A DNA stretch of 64,000 bases from NCBI GenBank assembly GCA_032622095.1, contig CP136066.1:189650816-189714815 (forward strand), in the 5' to 3' direction. How positions within the stretch are numbered: the stretch's first letter is position 1; every line of letters begins with the position of its first letter. A model generated the notes under the pieces. That model saw nothing but the letters and a program-made list of their open reading frames with translations. It was not told where the DNA came from and made no database searches. This document shows positions 24,255 through 34,504 of this stretch, in pieces. The DNA is from Siphonodentalium dalli (Eukaryota > Mollusca > Scaphopoda > Gadilida > Siphonodentaliidae). The position numbers and the translations under genes are program-made.

Positions 24255-25040
24255 CCTCCAACGCCAATGAAATGGACTTTGAAATGTGGTTAAAATAGAT
24301 AGAACTATGCAATGTCGTAACTTCTTTAGATAATGTCAAACAAGCGCCAACAGTGTGTCTGTCTGTCAGAAAAGCCAAGACATACATGTTCGGATTTGGC
24401 TTGCAGAATGACGGGATGGATAAATTGATCAAACAGTTGAAAACAATATATCAATCATTTATGGCGTGTGACAAATTTGAAACATTCCAGTGACCGAAAC
24501 ATTTGAACATTTCCGATTATGTGAATGAGTATGAAAAACTTTATACCAAAAACAACTCTTCATAAAATAGAACATCTATATGCTGTGCATGCTTAAATGT
24601 ATATGCTCTTAAAGATGCGGATATCACAGTCGACCTCGAGCTACTTTGTCAAAATTGACATTTGAGAATATAAAAAAACCAGTTGAAAGCCATATCTGTC
24701 TGTGCATCATTTGAAAACCCTACACGTGAAACAGCAATCAAAGTTGAACTTGCATTCCTCTCAGCTGACAGTAGTAACGTTGTATTCCATACAAGTACAA
24801 ATCATGGATCATTGAGAGAAACGTCAAGAGGTCATGGCTCTCAAATAAATTATCTTGATTCTTGGACAAACTACATCATTAATATGCAAGGCAAGTTCAA
24901 ATCAGTACTCTAAAACTTTGTCATCTCAAAAAAAGAATCTATTAGCATCTCGTGGGAATGTATGTTCTCGTTGTGCGACTTGTGATTCGATTTATCACGG
25001 ACAAATCGTTGTCAACACAGGTATTACATATAACAGAGAA
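24255..25040 (+). pseudogene. Copia gag relic with degenerate zinc knuckle
   Basis: Gag would form the particle around the RNA. The relic reads DFEMWLK then, after a stop, ELCNVVTSLDNVKQAPTV, matching the W-x3-IELWxxVTSLD opening of such gags. Next is FGFGLQNDGMDKLIKQLKTI (24390), and LNISDYVNEYEKLYTK (24505), the family's MSDYVNEFEKLY motif. An open frame at 24683-24913 continues the C-terminal part. CATCDSIYHGQ near 24977 is what remains of the CCHC knuckle (usually C-x2-C-x3-YH-x4-C); the final cysteine is missing. At least four stops or shifts. Confidence 0.75.
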
Positions 25041-25128
25041 AAATCCTGTTAACATTACTCATATCTGATTATATACATTCGTTCTGTATCAACACACTCG
25101 TTCGAAACATTACATTCTGTAATTTTTT

Positions 25129-25445
25129 ACTGTGGATTCGCTTAGACTGTTTGTTGTGAATTATGTAGCCCTGTTATATAGACACGTTATAAGATAAATT
25201 CAGTTCAGTTCTAAACTTTTAATTCGGAAGTGGACAAATCACGAAAGCGTTGCGACGGGTGATGCTTCTTGTATGTATAGCGGGACTAGATGTGCTGAAT
25301 GAATGTGACGTGGTAAATTCTGATTTACCTTTGCTATTGAGCAAAACCTCGATGAAAAAAGCAGGCAATTACATAGACTGTGCACAGGTGTTTGGGAAAG
25401 AAATTTCTTATAGCTTCCAGTGGACATTATGCATTGCCATTAAAC
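25129..25445 (+). pseudogene. Copia aspartic protease relic
   Basis: The retropepsin matures the polyprotein. VDS at about 25131 fits the catalytic D-S/T-G/A triad, followed by a damaged stretch. From 25250 an open frame reads LLVCIAGLDVLNECDVVNSD and LPLLLSKTSMKKAG, the conserved C-terminal half of this protease type (DVVxxDIPLLLSKxxMKKA). It then reaches FGKEIS and LCIAIKQ, which stand where FGKEVxL and HYCIPI usually occur. Flanked upstream by gag and downstream by integrase in the expected order. Confidence 0.78.
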
Positions 25446-26790
25446 AACGAGGCTACGAAAAATTTATTCATACTGTACTCGTGCCACATACATCAGGAAA
25501 CTACAAAAGTAATTTGGTCGTAACAGCTAATAGTGGCAAATTGGTCCAAAAAAGTTACTTTGATGATAAAGAATTATGTGAACGTATGACACGTATGAGA
25601 CGCTTGTATCAATTCTCTAAGAATAAGAATTGTGGACCTGAAATTATTCCAAGGAAAAATAATTCTTCATCTGATTGAGCATGCAACTGAATTCAGTTAT
25701 GTGGTATTTATTAAGAAAAAGGATGCCAATACAATATTGGACAATATATCTAAACATTGGATTGCAATTTTTGGACCAGCAAACAAGTTATCGCTGATAT
25801 GTTGACCGTGAATTAAACAATAACATGTTCCGTGATATGTGAACCAATTTGAACATTACAGCGCTCACAACAGCTGTGGTTCGCAATGATCGAATTATAT
25901 CACGGAACGAGAACACGAGGAAAAATTTGATGATAAAAAATATTCTGTTGATATTGCATTGGTATGGACTATAATTGCAAAGAACTCGCTGCGTCATGTG
26001 CTTGAATTCATCACTAATTAACTTGTTTCTTCTTCTTTTTTTCGAGAAAACCTTAATATCCCTGCTATTAAATTCTTACGGACATATTTCGAGCATCAGA
26101 AGGACTGACATTTAACCCTTTACCCAACAAACCGGCCAAAACCGGCCAAATAAAGCTTCAACAGCCTAAAATATATTGGGTCTGTCTCAATAAAACCATA
26201 CAAATATGGATATCATTGGAACCGGCTCCTTGACCACATTGTGATAGTTACAGTTATGCCCTGTGCCAATGCATTCTCTTATATATGCGAGTCGACCATA
26301 TGTCGCCTCGCATATATAAGAGAATGCATTGGCCTAAAAAAAATCTTTTTTAAACACTTTTTACCATTTTTTCTTACATTCTTACATTTTTTCTTACATT
26401 TTATAATTTTTAATGTGTTAAGCCAATGCATTCTCTTATATATGCGAGGCGACCTATGGTCGACTCGCATATATAAGAGAATGCATTGGCACAGGGCCGT
26501 TCTGTTGGTTAAAGGGTTAATCGCTGATCATCTAAATGCCATGCACTCAGCTCGTCAAAAGTTCTGAGAACATTAGGCGTGCACTGAGGCACAAAGTACG
26601 ATCATCACCATCAATTTCATACGAAACAGGAGATAAAAACACTGCGAAAGATTAAATTATAATGTCTGACGAGTGCCAGGAATATTCATAGGTAAGGATG
26701 CTCACCAAGTGTTTTGTGAAATGGTGTGGAGAATTTAATCGACTGAATCCATGTAATTTGAGACTTTCATCCGATGAATAAGTATACAAG
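25446..26790 (+). pseudogene. Copia integrase relic, split by a piggyBac-type MITE
   Basis: Integrase would insert the cDNA. After the protease, FDDKELCERM (25560) and a poorly kept zinc-binding segment correspond to the pre-integrase domain. The catalytic core is scattered over frames: HLIEHATEFSYVVFIKKKDA (25670), KHWIAIFGPANKLS (25750), ITEREHE (25895), then VDIALVWTIIAKNSLRHVLE (25955) and NLNIPAI. The D-N-G-G part of the DDE active site is destroyed near 25800. After the MITE (26112-26520) the C-terminal piece resumes with IADHLNAMHSARQKF (26520) and a chromatin-binding-like tail with HQVF and ESM-NLR wording to 26790. It cannot be functional. Confidence 0.78.
26112..26520 (+). mobile_element. 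piggyBac-type MITE with two internal hairpins, copy 2
   Basis: TTAA stands at both ends, with CCCTTTACCCAACA inside on the left and its complement inside on the right (one T-for-G change). It carries the same two about 67-bp palindromes as copy 1 at 18020, in opposite overall orientation. The flanking copia integrase text continues on both sides, so the insertion is later than the copia element. Confidence 0.92.
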
Positions 26791-27500
26791 ACTATTATAA
26801 TAATAAGACTCCTTCAAATGAAAAATAAAATGTTATCATCGGCCGCTGTTTTCTCAGAATCATATCTGATTCATAGTGAACAAATAGTTTCTAAGGAACT
26901 ATCTGAGATAATAACATCGTGATTCAGAAATTCAGGCGTCTCAGGAATCTGAAGCCTACACCAGTGTCTAATAAATGTATACTCAAGGCAATAAGCCCAC
27001 GGGGTCGCACCTGCAGTCCCGCACCGTGAGGACTGGTTCGCATTCAGTTTTGGACACGGTGCGCATTCGCCAATGTTACGGTGCATGCACTCTTGCGTTT
27101 TCGCTAGAAACAGATAAGACATTGCAGAAAATGATAAACATTTCTATCGTTATCAGGAATACGATATATATGTGAGCATTCATCGATAGCTGTTGCTATA
27201 TACAGCAATACTAGCCATTGATTTGATCAATATTCGTTGATAAAACTTCGAAACATCGAACCGATCAGTACGATTTGTTGATTATATTCCCAATGTATGT
27301 TCTTAAATGATATTTTCGCTACAAAAGCAGACTTTCCTAGCGAATGCGCACCGTGTCCAAAACTGAATGCAAACCAGTTCTCACGGGGTAGGTGCGACCC
27401 CGTGAAGCCAACATGTCAAACTGGGACCCTGTCGAACAAGCAGTCAGTTATTTTGTACAAACTATATGACTTCCATTGGAAAGAAGCTGTAATTCTTGGG
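26791..27500 (+). pseudogene. Copia linker between integrase and reverse transcriptase, interrupted
   Basis: The host frame here is polar and acidic (EQIVSKELSE near 26880), typical of the copia linker. It reads GNKP up to 26997 and continues as TCQTGTLSNKQ after 27409, then ILYKLYDFHWKEAVILGGG up to the next insertion. The last words match the YKL...W...AxVLxRGGK motif that precedes reverse transcriptase in this family. Confidence 0.7.
26998..27404. mobile_element. 407-bp MITE with CAC termini, about 70-bp inverted repeats and 5-bp target duplication
   Basis: The ends are CACGGGGTCGCACC and GGTGCGACCCCGTG. The inverted arms extend about 70 bp through TTTTGGACACGGTGCGCATT with a few differences. 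AAGCC is duplicated on both sides (26993-26997, 27405-27409). Removing the element and one AAGCC rejoins the copia linker frame without a shift, which confirms the boundaries. Terminal 5'-CAC and a 5-bp, G/C-containing target are properties of the Transib/ProtoRAG group, but the rest of the end (GGGG) does not match the usual CACWRTG, so assignment is tentative. No transposase. Confidence 0.85.
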
Positions 27501-27506
27501 GGTGGC

Positions 27507-28023
27507 AGGGGGGGGGGGTCGGAAACAAAATTCAGGCACGTACCCACCCACCCCCACTGCCAATTTTTTTTCCGTTTTCGGCAGTTTTTTTCGACCATTT
27601 TTTTACACCCACCCCCACCCTTTTAACACTAAAACAGAGATTTGCGGGGGAAATTCACTGTAAACAGCTGTATATGAATTTCTGTGCTTACTATTTATCA
27701 TGGATGTTAACATGGACATGTAAATAGGAATGAGTCATTTTGAGGTCATTCGGCCAAAAAAACATGGCTGCCAGCGGCCATCTTGGATTTCAAAATTTGC
27801 AACAAAATACAAAACGATAACTGCCTGCAGTCAGTTTACCAGTTAGAGTTACATTATTTCTCTCATTCAAAGTGGTTTTGAAGCCCAACTCATTGCCAAA
27901 ACACTAAAAAAACAGCAGGAATTTTTTTTTTTAGTTGCGGACAAAATTGCTTGTTGGTGGCATTGACCACCCACCCACCCCGGCATACGTGCCGAAAATT
28001 TGTGTTCACCCCCCCCCCCCCCT
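27507..28023. mobile_element. G-run MITE (family G9), copy 1, 9-bp target duplication
   Basis: It begins A followed by about eleven G and ends with a run of about fourteen C followed by T. The inverted ends continue through an ACAAAATTC-like block and GGCACGTA. GGGGGTGGC is duplicated at 27498-27506 and 28024-28032. Removing the insert plus one duplicate restores the copia linker into GGKALGRYNYW. The body carries a CAAGATGGCCGCTGGCAGCC-type block (in reverse) and a large homopolymer content. An inverted second copy is at 53717-54254. The 9-bp duplication suggests Mutator- or Merlin-like mobilisation. Confidence 0.88.
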
Positions 28024-28345
28024 GGGGGTGGCGGAAAAGCATTGGGTAGGTATAATTACTGGACGCACATGAAGGACGTTAAAGATGGTGAGATCAAAGC
28101 TGTTGATTTTGAATAATTGGAAACTTGGCAGAGAAAGTCTTGATTGATCTTGGGAAGTGACGAATCCAAGGCTATCAAAGAAGCAATGCATTATGATTTG
28201 TGAACAAGATAATTGAAAAAGAAATCAAGTACGTGTTGAAGTTCCAAACAATGGACATACGTTCTTGTCTTTTCGATGGGTTCTGACGGAGAAGATAACT
28301 ACAACTGGCATGAATAACAAGATTCGTCTACTTTCGACGGGAAGG
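28024..28345 (+). pseudogene. Copia reverse transcriptase, N-terminal fragment
   Basis: GGKALGRYNYWTHMKDVKDG and AVDFE lead into the polymerase start. From about 28240, in a shifted frame, VPNNGHTFLSFRWVLTEKIT and NNKIRL match the first copia reverse transcriptase block (V....RWVxxxK....KARLVARGF). The conserved VARGF half is replaced at about 28340 and no later motif (such as YVDD) was found, so the copy is cut off here. Confidence 0.72.
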
Positions 28346-29566
28346 AGGATAATTTGACATGACATATTGTTCATACACGTTTATTTTAAATATACAAATG
28401 TATATATAAATGTTCTTTTTCACAATAAGCAAATGCACATTTTTGGTTACTCTTGGATTCTATCCTTGGAATATCCCATGATTTTCTGGACATTCATATT
28501 ATTGGAGACATACGTATAAAGGTCACAAAATCCATGGAATTTGCAAGATCACTATTCGTTTAGCGAAAACTATTTGTGCTGTTATGCAGACGATCCCTTG
28601 GTGGCTTTGGTAACTGGAGCCTTAGTCAGATAAACATTCCGACACTAAACCATACTCAATACATTCAAAAATGTTCAACCTGTCATTCGTACGTGTTCTG
28701 CAACTAAACAAGAACACACAAGAGTGGCATGCGCCGATTGGCTTGTTTAAAATTGCATTTCAGAAAAATTTCATAAAACACTTATGACACTTCTGAGTTA
28801 TAAACAAATCAGTAGTCTGGATAGTGGCACCGAGAGGAGCTAATTGAATTACTTTACTGCTCCGAAACCAATCAAATTTTAAATTAGAAGTCATAAAATT
28901 CCCCAATGTTTTACGAGAATAATTGAACGAATACCCGACTTTTATTTTGAGTCTAAGCAGCCGCACACAAAGTTTTGATCAACAAACCCTAACTGAAGTT
29001 ATTAACAGGGAAGTGATTCTAAACCAGGTACAAATTGGCCGACGGATCAAAAATCGAATGTGACCTGTATGTTATGGCTCTGAACCTGAATACCTCACCT
29101 CAATTATCATGGGCTCCGAAATGTCATTGGGAGATCCCAGACAGGGGGAAGTTTCACAGACTTCTCTCCACAAAAAATGTGAGCATTCTGAAATCCGTGT
29201 CGATTTTCTTGAATAAAGCATTCAGAGAATTAAGTAAAAGGATGTTTTAATATGAATAAACACCTTGCCCAATTGCGCCTCTTTAACCACATCCTTTTTG
29301 TTTGCACAGAGGGACACAATTTATTCTCCTTTGAATGTCGATGTGGGTGTGAAATATGGACGGTGCAAGATCAAGATCTGTTCACAATTGTGAGTAGCGG
29401 TGTTGAGTTACCAGTATTTATATATCTTGAATGTATATAAGATACATGTGTATTTATGCTGATGTTCCCTACTGCGCATCGATATACTTTGGTGCTTGTT
29501 TGTATATGTATATATGTTTGCATGTTCCATGTCAATTCGTGGCTAGCAATAAACTCATTCATTCAT
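28346..29566. other. Unassigned; possible 3' end of a short non-LTR element at 29547-29568
   Basis: No domain is recognised in the open frames 28760-28966 (minus) or 29035-29250 (plus). Near 29545 the text AATAAACTCATTCATTCATT looks like the microsatellite-type 3' terminus of a CR1/RTE-like element, and it abuts the tandem units that begin at 29567. Confidence 0.4.
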
Positions 29567-31345
29567 TCACGATGTAGTCATTTTCTGGTGTAAAAAATGT
29601 AGCTATTGTAGCTGTATGGTGCCATATCGGACAGTTGGTCTTCAAGTCGAACAAGCAGCGTTTTATTGGTATTCTATGCGTTCTTACAGCTGGTCGGGTA
29701 CTGCAAAGATTCCCATCTGTTAATGTTCAATGCTGTGAAAATACAAACGCAATTTGGTCATGCTGTGAAAATTGACCACAAAAACTGACTTTGATGATCC
29801 AGAATTATGTGAACCTATTTGTAATGCAGATAGAACGTGTAACACCTGTATAACATATACGAAGCTTGTATCAAGGCCAGTGGTTCGACTGAACATCTCT
29901 AATCGTATCACGGAACGAGAATACAACGCAGTTCTCGCAAATATGATGAAAGAAAAATTTGGAAGATAAAACATATTATGTTGATATTGCATTGGTATGG
30001 GCTATCAGTGCAAAGAACTGACTGCGTAATATGCATGGATGTAGCCCTAATTAACTTGTTTTTTTTTCTTCGAGAAAATCTTAATATCCCTACTGTTCTT
30101 ACGGACAAATTGCCAGTACCAGAAAACTCTGAACATGCATACCTCACCATACCTCATTTATCATGGGATCCGTGGCACGACATAATAACTTTCTGATGTA
30201 GAAATCATAACAATTGCAGTTGTATGGTGCCAAATCGGACCGTGGGTCTTCAAGTCGAATCAGCAGCGTTTTATTGGTATTCTATGCGTTCTTACAGCTG
30301 GTCGGGCACTCCAAAGATTACCATCATTCTGTTAATGTGAAAATAAAAAAGTAATTTGGTCATGCTGCTAGTGATAAAGTGATCAAATGGACCCCAAAAA
30401 GTGACTTTGATGATCCAGAATTATGTGAACCTATTTGTAATGCAGATAGAACGTGTAACACCTCTATAACATATACGAAGCTTGTATTAAAGGCACGTGA
30501 GGCCTTAATTGTCAAAAATATTCATATTTGTTCCAAACACCATACACAGAAAAACATTAAAACGCATACAGTTTCGTTCATATATACCATGACCATCGCA
30601 TAAACAACATGTTATCATAAATACCTACTATATTTTACCTAAGCAAGAGCCTGATTAGGTTACAGAGGACAGCGCAATGCTACTGGCTCATCACACACAA
30701 ATGGCATAAACGCTCTTTATTAGTTCCATATCAGGAATTCACCAACAAAGAACGCTCTTTATGTTTACCATCATAATATAAACAAACACCAGAAAAGTAA
30801 CTTTTAATGCTTTTGTTTACATAACAATGGTTAAACATATGAGAATAACATACTGTTTATGCGATATTTATTATTTATATACGGACAAAGTCTGTCTACA
30901 TTTTGATGTTCTTGTGTTTGTGGCGGTTTTTGACGGGTGGAAATATTTTCACAGGATACCCACCGCCAAGGCCAACCGTACCTTTAAGGTCAGTGATTGG
31001 ACAGAACATCTCTAATGTTATCACGGAACGAGAATTCAACGCAGTTCTCGCAAATATGATGAGAGAAAAATTTGGATGATAAAAAAAATGATGTTGATAT
31101 TGCATTCTTACGGACAGATTGCCAGTACAAGAAAGCTCTAAACCTGCATACCTCACAATACCCCATTTATCATGGGCTCCATATGGCACGACATAATAAC
31201 TTTCTGATGTAGAAAAGATAGCAATTGCAGTTGTATGGTGCCAAATCGGACTGTGGATATTCAAGTCGAAACAGCAGTGTTTTATTGGTATTCTATGCGT
31301 TCTCACAGCTGGCCGGGCACTGCAAAGATTACCATCTGTTAATGG
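29567..31345 (+). repeat. Tandem duplication of a copia pre-integrase/integrase segment, about 612-bp unit
   Basis: Units begin at about 29567, 30179 and 31190 with a TTTCTGRTGTAGAAA-like start and a GTTGTATGGTGCCAAATCGG-like block; the third is partial. Each full unit encodes copia integrase remnants: FGHAASDKVIK (seen in unit 2 at 30360), SDFDDPELCEP, a TYTKLV and RPVV-type zinc-end, ITEREYNAVLANMMKE, and NLNIPTVLTDKLPVPENSEH. Unit 2 holds a 501-bp MITE and lacks about 110 bp after TTGATATTGCATT. The core DDE residues are absent. The duplication is separate from the element ending at 28345. Confidence 0.8.
30487..30987 (-). mobile_element. TTAA MITE, family TT-500, copy 1
   Basis: TTAA flanks the ends AGGCACGTGAGGCCTT (left) and AAGGCCAACCGTACCT (right). 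The neighbouring integrase unit at about 29869 still shows the unoccupied site (CTTGTATCAAGGCCAGTGG), so the insertion point and the TTAA duplication are directly visible. Copies at 37489-37990 and 54427-54915 lie in the opposite orientation. It is non-coding. Confidence 0.92.
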
Positions 31346-31352
31346 ACGCAAT

Positions 31353-31475
31353 GACTAAATCCCGATGCCAATTCCATTTGCGATGCCGCGCAGTTGATGT
31401 CTCGAAAGGATTGCCCATTAGAACGACACAACTAGATTAGCACTCGCTCCTATGACACGCAATTACATCATGTAA
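31353..31475 (+). repeat. Dispersed repeat, partner at 36848-36972
   Basis: Both segments share ATCCCGATRCCAATTC, TTGATGTCTCGAA, GGA-TG/CCCATTAGAAC, AACTAGATTAGC and ATTACATCATGTAACCAAC in the same orientation. It lies directly after the copia-derived tandem units, so it could be an LTR remnant, but no TG...CA ends were seen. Confidence 0.6.
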
Positions 31476-31541
31476 CCAACAGTTATTTCACAATCGGTGT
31501 ATTCTACAGTGCAATGACGCCAAGTCTCTGGTTAAGGGCCA

Positions 31542-32664
31542 GACGAACGTTTTTCCAAAATTTCCTGATATTTCAAATTGGATTTTCTGACAATCTGCCA
31601 CAATAGGAAGAACCATCAACCCGTTGGAAATTATAACTCATTTACTATACTTTAATGGCATGAAAAGTGTAAAGATATCATTGTTTTCAGTACCAACAAC
31701 TTCTGTAAAATAGAACTTTTTCGAAAACGCAGTTGATATATTATGATTTCATATCACGAGAGGGAACAGTTTCGTTATTCGAGAAATTTCATAATTATTT
31801 TCATTTAGGAAAAAAGCCACCCATGACAAATGTTCATGCCATGCCTGTTGATCAATGAAAAATTGGGCAGAAATGAGTTCAAGGTCATATGTCCATATCC
31901 AAATGCCAACTCACTACTGAATTTCTTAACGTTGTGGCCTATTTCCAGTTGATTGCTACATGCTTGAGTGGACCATACTGTATATCAACAGTTTTTTCAT
32001 TTGACTTATATTTGTGGTTGCTTTATTCACCCTTGTAATATATGGTGGTAGATATGTTATGATGCAATTCAAAATTTAAGTCAGCATCATGACACAAATG
32101 AAGCTCCCTCCCATAAAGCCAATACAATCAAGTCTGAGTTTAGTGTACCTGTCGTTTGCAGAATCAAGCCTGAGTTTATTGTACCTGTCGTTTGCATAAT
32201 GAGATCCACATATGGTGAATTTAGTGACGCTATCCCGCATAGCGGGCTAACATAATTAAATTCATCCTCTGGGAACCTCATTTTGTATGGCCTCATCTGC
32301 TATGGGAGACATAGACTCAGATGGAAGTTCCCAAATGGAGAATATTGTGATGTACACCCTTTGGGAACCTCGATTATGCAATGTGTTGTCTGCCAATTTA
32401 GGGATATAGAGAAACTAAACTAAAACAGAAATAGAATCTACGTGAAGAAGTTTCTATAGAAATTTGATAATAAAGAAACTTTCCACTAAACTCAGGTTTG
32501 AATACATTGTGCAGTTTTGCGATTTGTGTGAAATTATTTATTATTCTTGCAGTTCTTGGTATTTAGACAACCAAAAAAAGTATATATCACACGTCTCATA
32601 TTTATTAAAATCGACTGTTTTGGTCTTCTCTTAATAGCTGTTCAGGTTCAATATGTATGTTCAA
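31542..32664 (+). mobile_element. Family TT-870, copy 2, with nested insert
   Basis: It starts TTAAGGGCCAGACGAACGTT, like copy 1 at 3313. It follows that copy through CCAACAACTTCTGTAAAATA, GTTGATATATTATGATTTCA and TGTGAAATTATTTATTATTC. Between about 32115 and 32520 it is interrupted by other repeats including the 95-bp foldback. The right end is not preserved. Confidence 0.75.
32193..32286. mobile_element. 95-bp foldback MITE, family FB-95, copy 1
   Basis: The inverted arms TTGCATAATGAGATCC and GGAACCTCATTTTG enclose GTGAATTTAGTGACGCTATC, CCGCATAGCGGG and the complement. Better-preserved copies lie at 34966-35062 and 35847-35939, with a half copy at 34738-34785. Confidence 0.75.
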
Positions 32665-33020
32665 TATATATATATATTTACACACTAAGTGTTGTCATCA
32701 CTAAATCCAGCATTCTGATTGGTCGGCGCCCACGTGGCTAGTTGCAGTTATTTCTCGGTGAATGCGCAACGCCTCATAACACCAAGCTAATAACACCATC
32801 GAAACGTCATTAGGTTTGGAAAGACGAACGCGTAATGCTTTGGGCGCATTTTGACTCGCGCAGGATTGACTTAATACATCATCGGGTTTCAACATGAAGA
32901 GAAATTGTTCCTATTAACTTTTGCCAAGGGTGCTATTGGGTATTTTGGGCTGATCTTGTCACGATACACTTTTCGATTTAAATATATTTACAAAAGTGGC
33001 TTTTTCGCTAAATGTATATA

Positions 33021-33170
33021 AATATAAGGATTAACTGTCATGTGAACTATTTTTATGGAGATGTAACGGTGAGGTAAGTGGACATAACTTGTATGTTCGG
33101 GAGTTGTGTCCACTTACCTCACCGTTACATCTCCATAAAAACAGTCCACATGACAGTTAATCCTTATATA
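33021..33170. repeat. 150-bp foldback, nearly perfect arms
   Basis: The left arm AATATAAGGATTAACTGTCA ... GGTAAGTGGACA pairs with the right arm TGTCCACTTACC ... TGACAGTTAATCCTTATATA, about 64 bp each with about three differences, around a roughly 21-bp loop. The few mismatches suggest a recent origin or gene-conversion between arms. Confidence 0.9.
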
Positions 33171-33598
33171 TATATAGTTTATTGGCCAGCAAATAGCATT
33201 CAATAATCTCGCAATTAATCAATCATACAGGTATTTGAAGGCAGATATAAGTAGCTCAGGTGCATGCGGAACTACAGATTTTTTACATGTCGTTCGCTTT
33301 GGCAAAGATGCATTTTATACGCATGTTGTAGTTCCTATCTTTTTATATTTTATTCTCAATAACAAGTTTGTACATACACATGCTATTGTGAGACATAGGT
33401 GCAGGTCACATACCAGTATACATAATGAACGACTTAGTTCCTGCATGCATGCATATATAAATAATCATTTGTTGTATGTTATACACTGACTTCGGTGTCC
33501 ATGTATCCTTTAATAGGTACCATGCATATGTCGCATGGCTGTGAAATATTAAAAAGTAAAATAGAAAAAAAACCTGCTAGAACTCGAAGATAATAGTA
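33171..33598. other. Unassigned
   Basis: The open frame 33235-33489 has no family resemblance. No repeat was recognised. Confidence 0.35.
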
Positions 33599-34095
33599 TC
33601 ACGGTGGGGAATCACGCGGTTTTTAGTTGATGAGTATCACGCATTCAAATTGGCCGAGGCAATCGCACACGCGAACAGAAATTAGGAAAATGGTAATAAA
33701 CTAGGATATATATATATTACATTGTATTTTGGCAACTACAAGCATATGCTATACTATTTATCACACAAGCTGATACCTCATCTGTGCCCAAACGTACAGT
33801 TGTTTGCTCTAACATTCTGACCAAAGTTGTCAGTCGAAGGATTCTCCTAGATGTATGGACTGGTGTATTGCACGAAACTCCGACTGGAAGCTTTGGTCAG
33901 AATGTTATAGAAAACTACTAAGCATTTCCGAACAAATAAGGTATTAACTTGTTTTAAAAATAAACTAGCATATGCTCGTAACTGTCAAAATGCTATGTTT
34001 TGTGTCAGTTTCTCATATATTATGTATTTGTTCGTTAGCACATTTTGAGGGCGTGGTACTCACCAACATCGAAACCACGTTATTCCCCACCGTGA
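33599..34095. mobile_element. Foldback MITE, family FB-1, copy 2
   Basis: The ends TCACGGTGGGGAATCACG and CGTTATTCCCCACCGTGA are inverted repeats with an 11-bp perfect terminal part. Inner blocks (CAAGCATATGCTATACTATT versus AAACTAGCATATGCTCG; TTCTGACCAAAGTTGTCAGT versus AGCTTTGGTCAGAA) also pair. It aligns with copy 1 at 85-531. GTA outside both ends may be a 3-bp target duplication. Confidence 0.8.
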
Positions 34096-34504
34096 GTATC
34101 CCACGTTCGCATGGATTACAACCGCGCGCGCGGAAATGTAAATATGGTTACTGTGATCCTATAAAAATATGTCATATGTAATTAATATTCTGGCACCAAT
34201 GGTTTTCTATGGTGAAAATGCCCGCAAAAAATACCAGGAAAACTTGCCAGTGTGTGAACGTACCCTTAGTGTGACCAACTGTTCCACCCAGTAATGGAAT
34301 TTCTCGGATTTGGAAATATGGCGCCGGACATTTGCCGCGAATTTAGTTACACTACCTCGTACATACAGCGTACTGGCGTCGCCAAATCCATCCTCTGGGG
34401 GACCTCAGTTTGCACGGCCTCCTGCTATGGGAGACCCAGAGACATATTTAAGTTCACAGCTGATGAAAGTAGTTACGGTGGAGCGATGGGGTGAAAGAGA
34501 AGAT

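Larger units (their letters stand above)
24255..28345 (+). mobile_element. Decayed Ty1/copia LTR retrotransposon (internal region)
   Basis: Domains appear in the copia order: gag, zinc knuckle, aspartic protease, integrase, linker, reverse transcriptase start. Integrase lying before reverse transcriptase separates copia from Ty3/gypsy. The element is full of stops and frameshifts. It ends in the first reverse transcriptase block, so most of the polymerase, RNase H and the 3' LTR are missing. Three later MITEs interrupt it (26112-26520, 26998-27404, 27507-28023). No LTR was identified on either side. The wording of motifs recalls copia elements of marine invertebrates and fish. Confidence 0.85.

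Noticed and set aside
24169-24432. Minus-strand 87-residue open frame
   Set aside because: It is the shadow of the copia gag relic on the plus strand.
27297-27727. Open frames rich in Gly and Pro across the G-run region
   Set aside because: Part is the copia linker and the rest is homopolymer sequence of the inserted MITE.
29720-29992. Minus-strand 90-residue open frame in the duplicated integrase units
   Set aside because: The plus strand carries recognisable integrase text in the same place.
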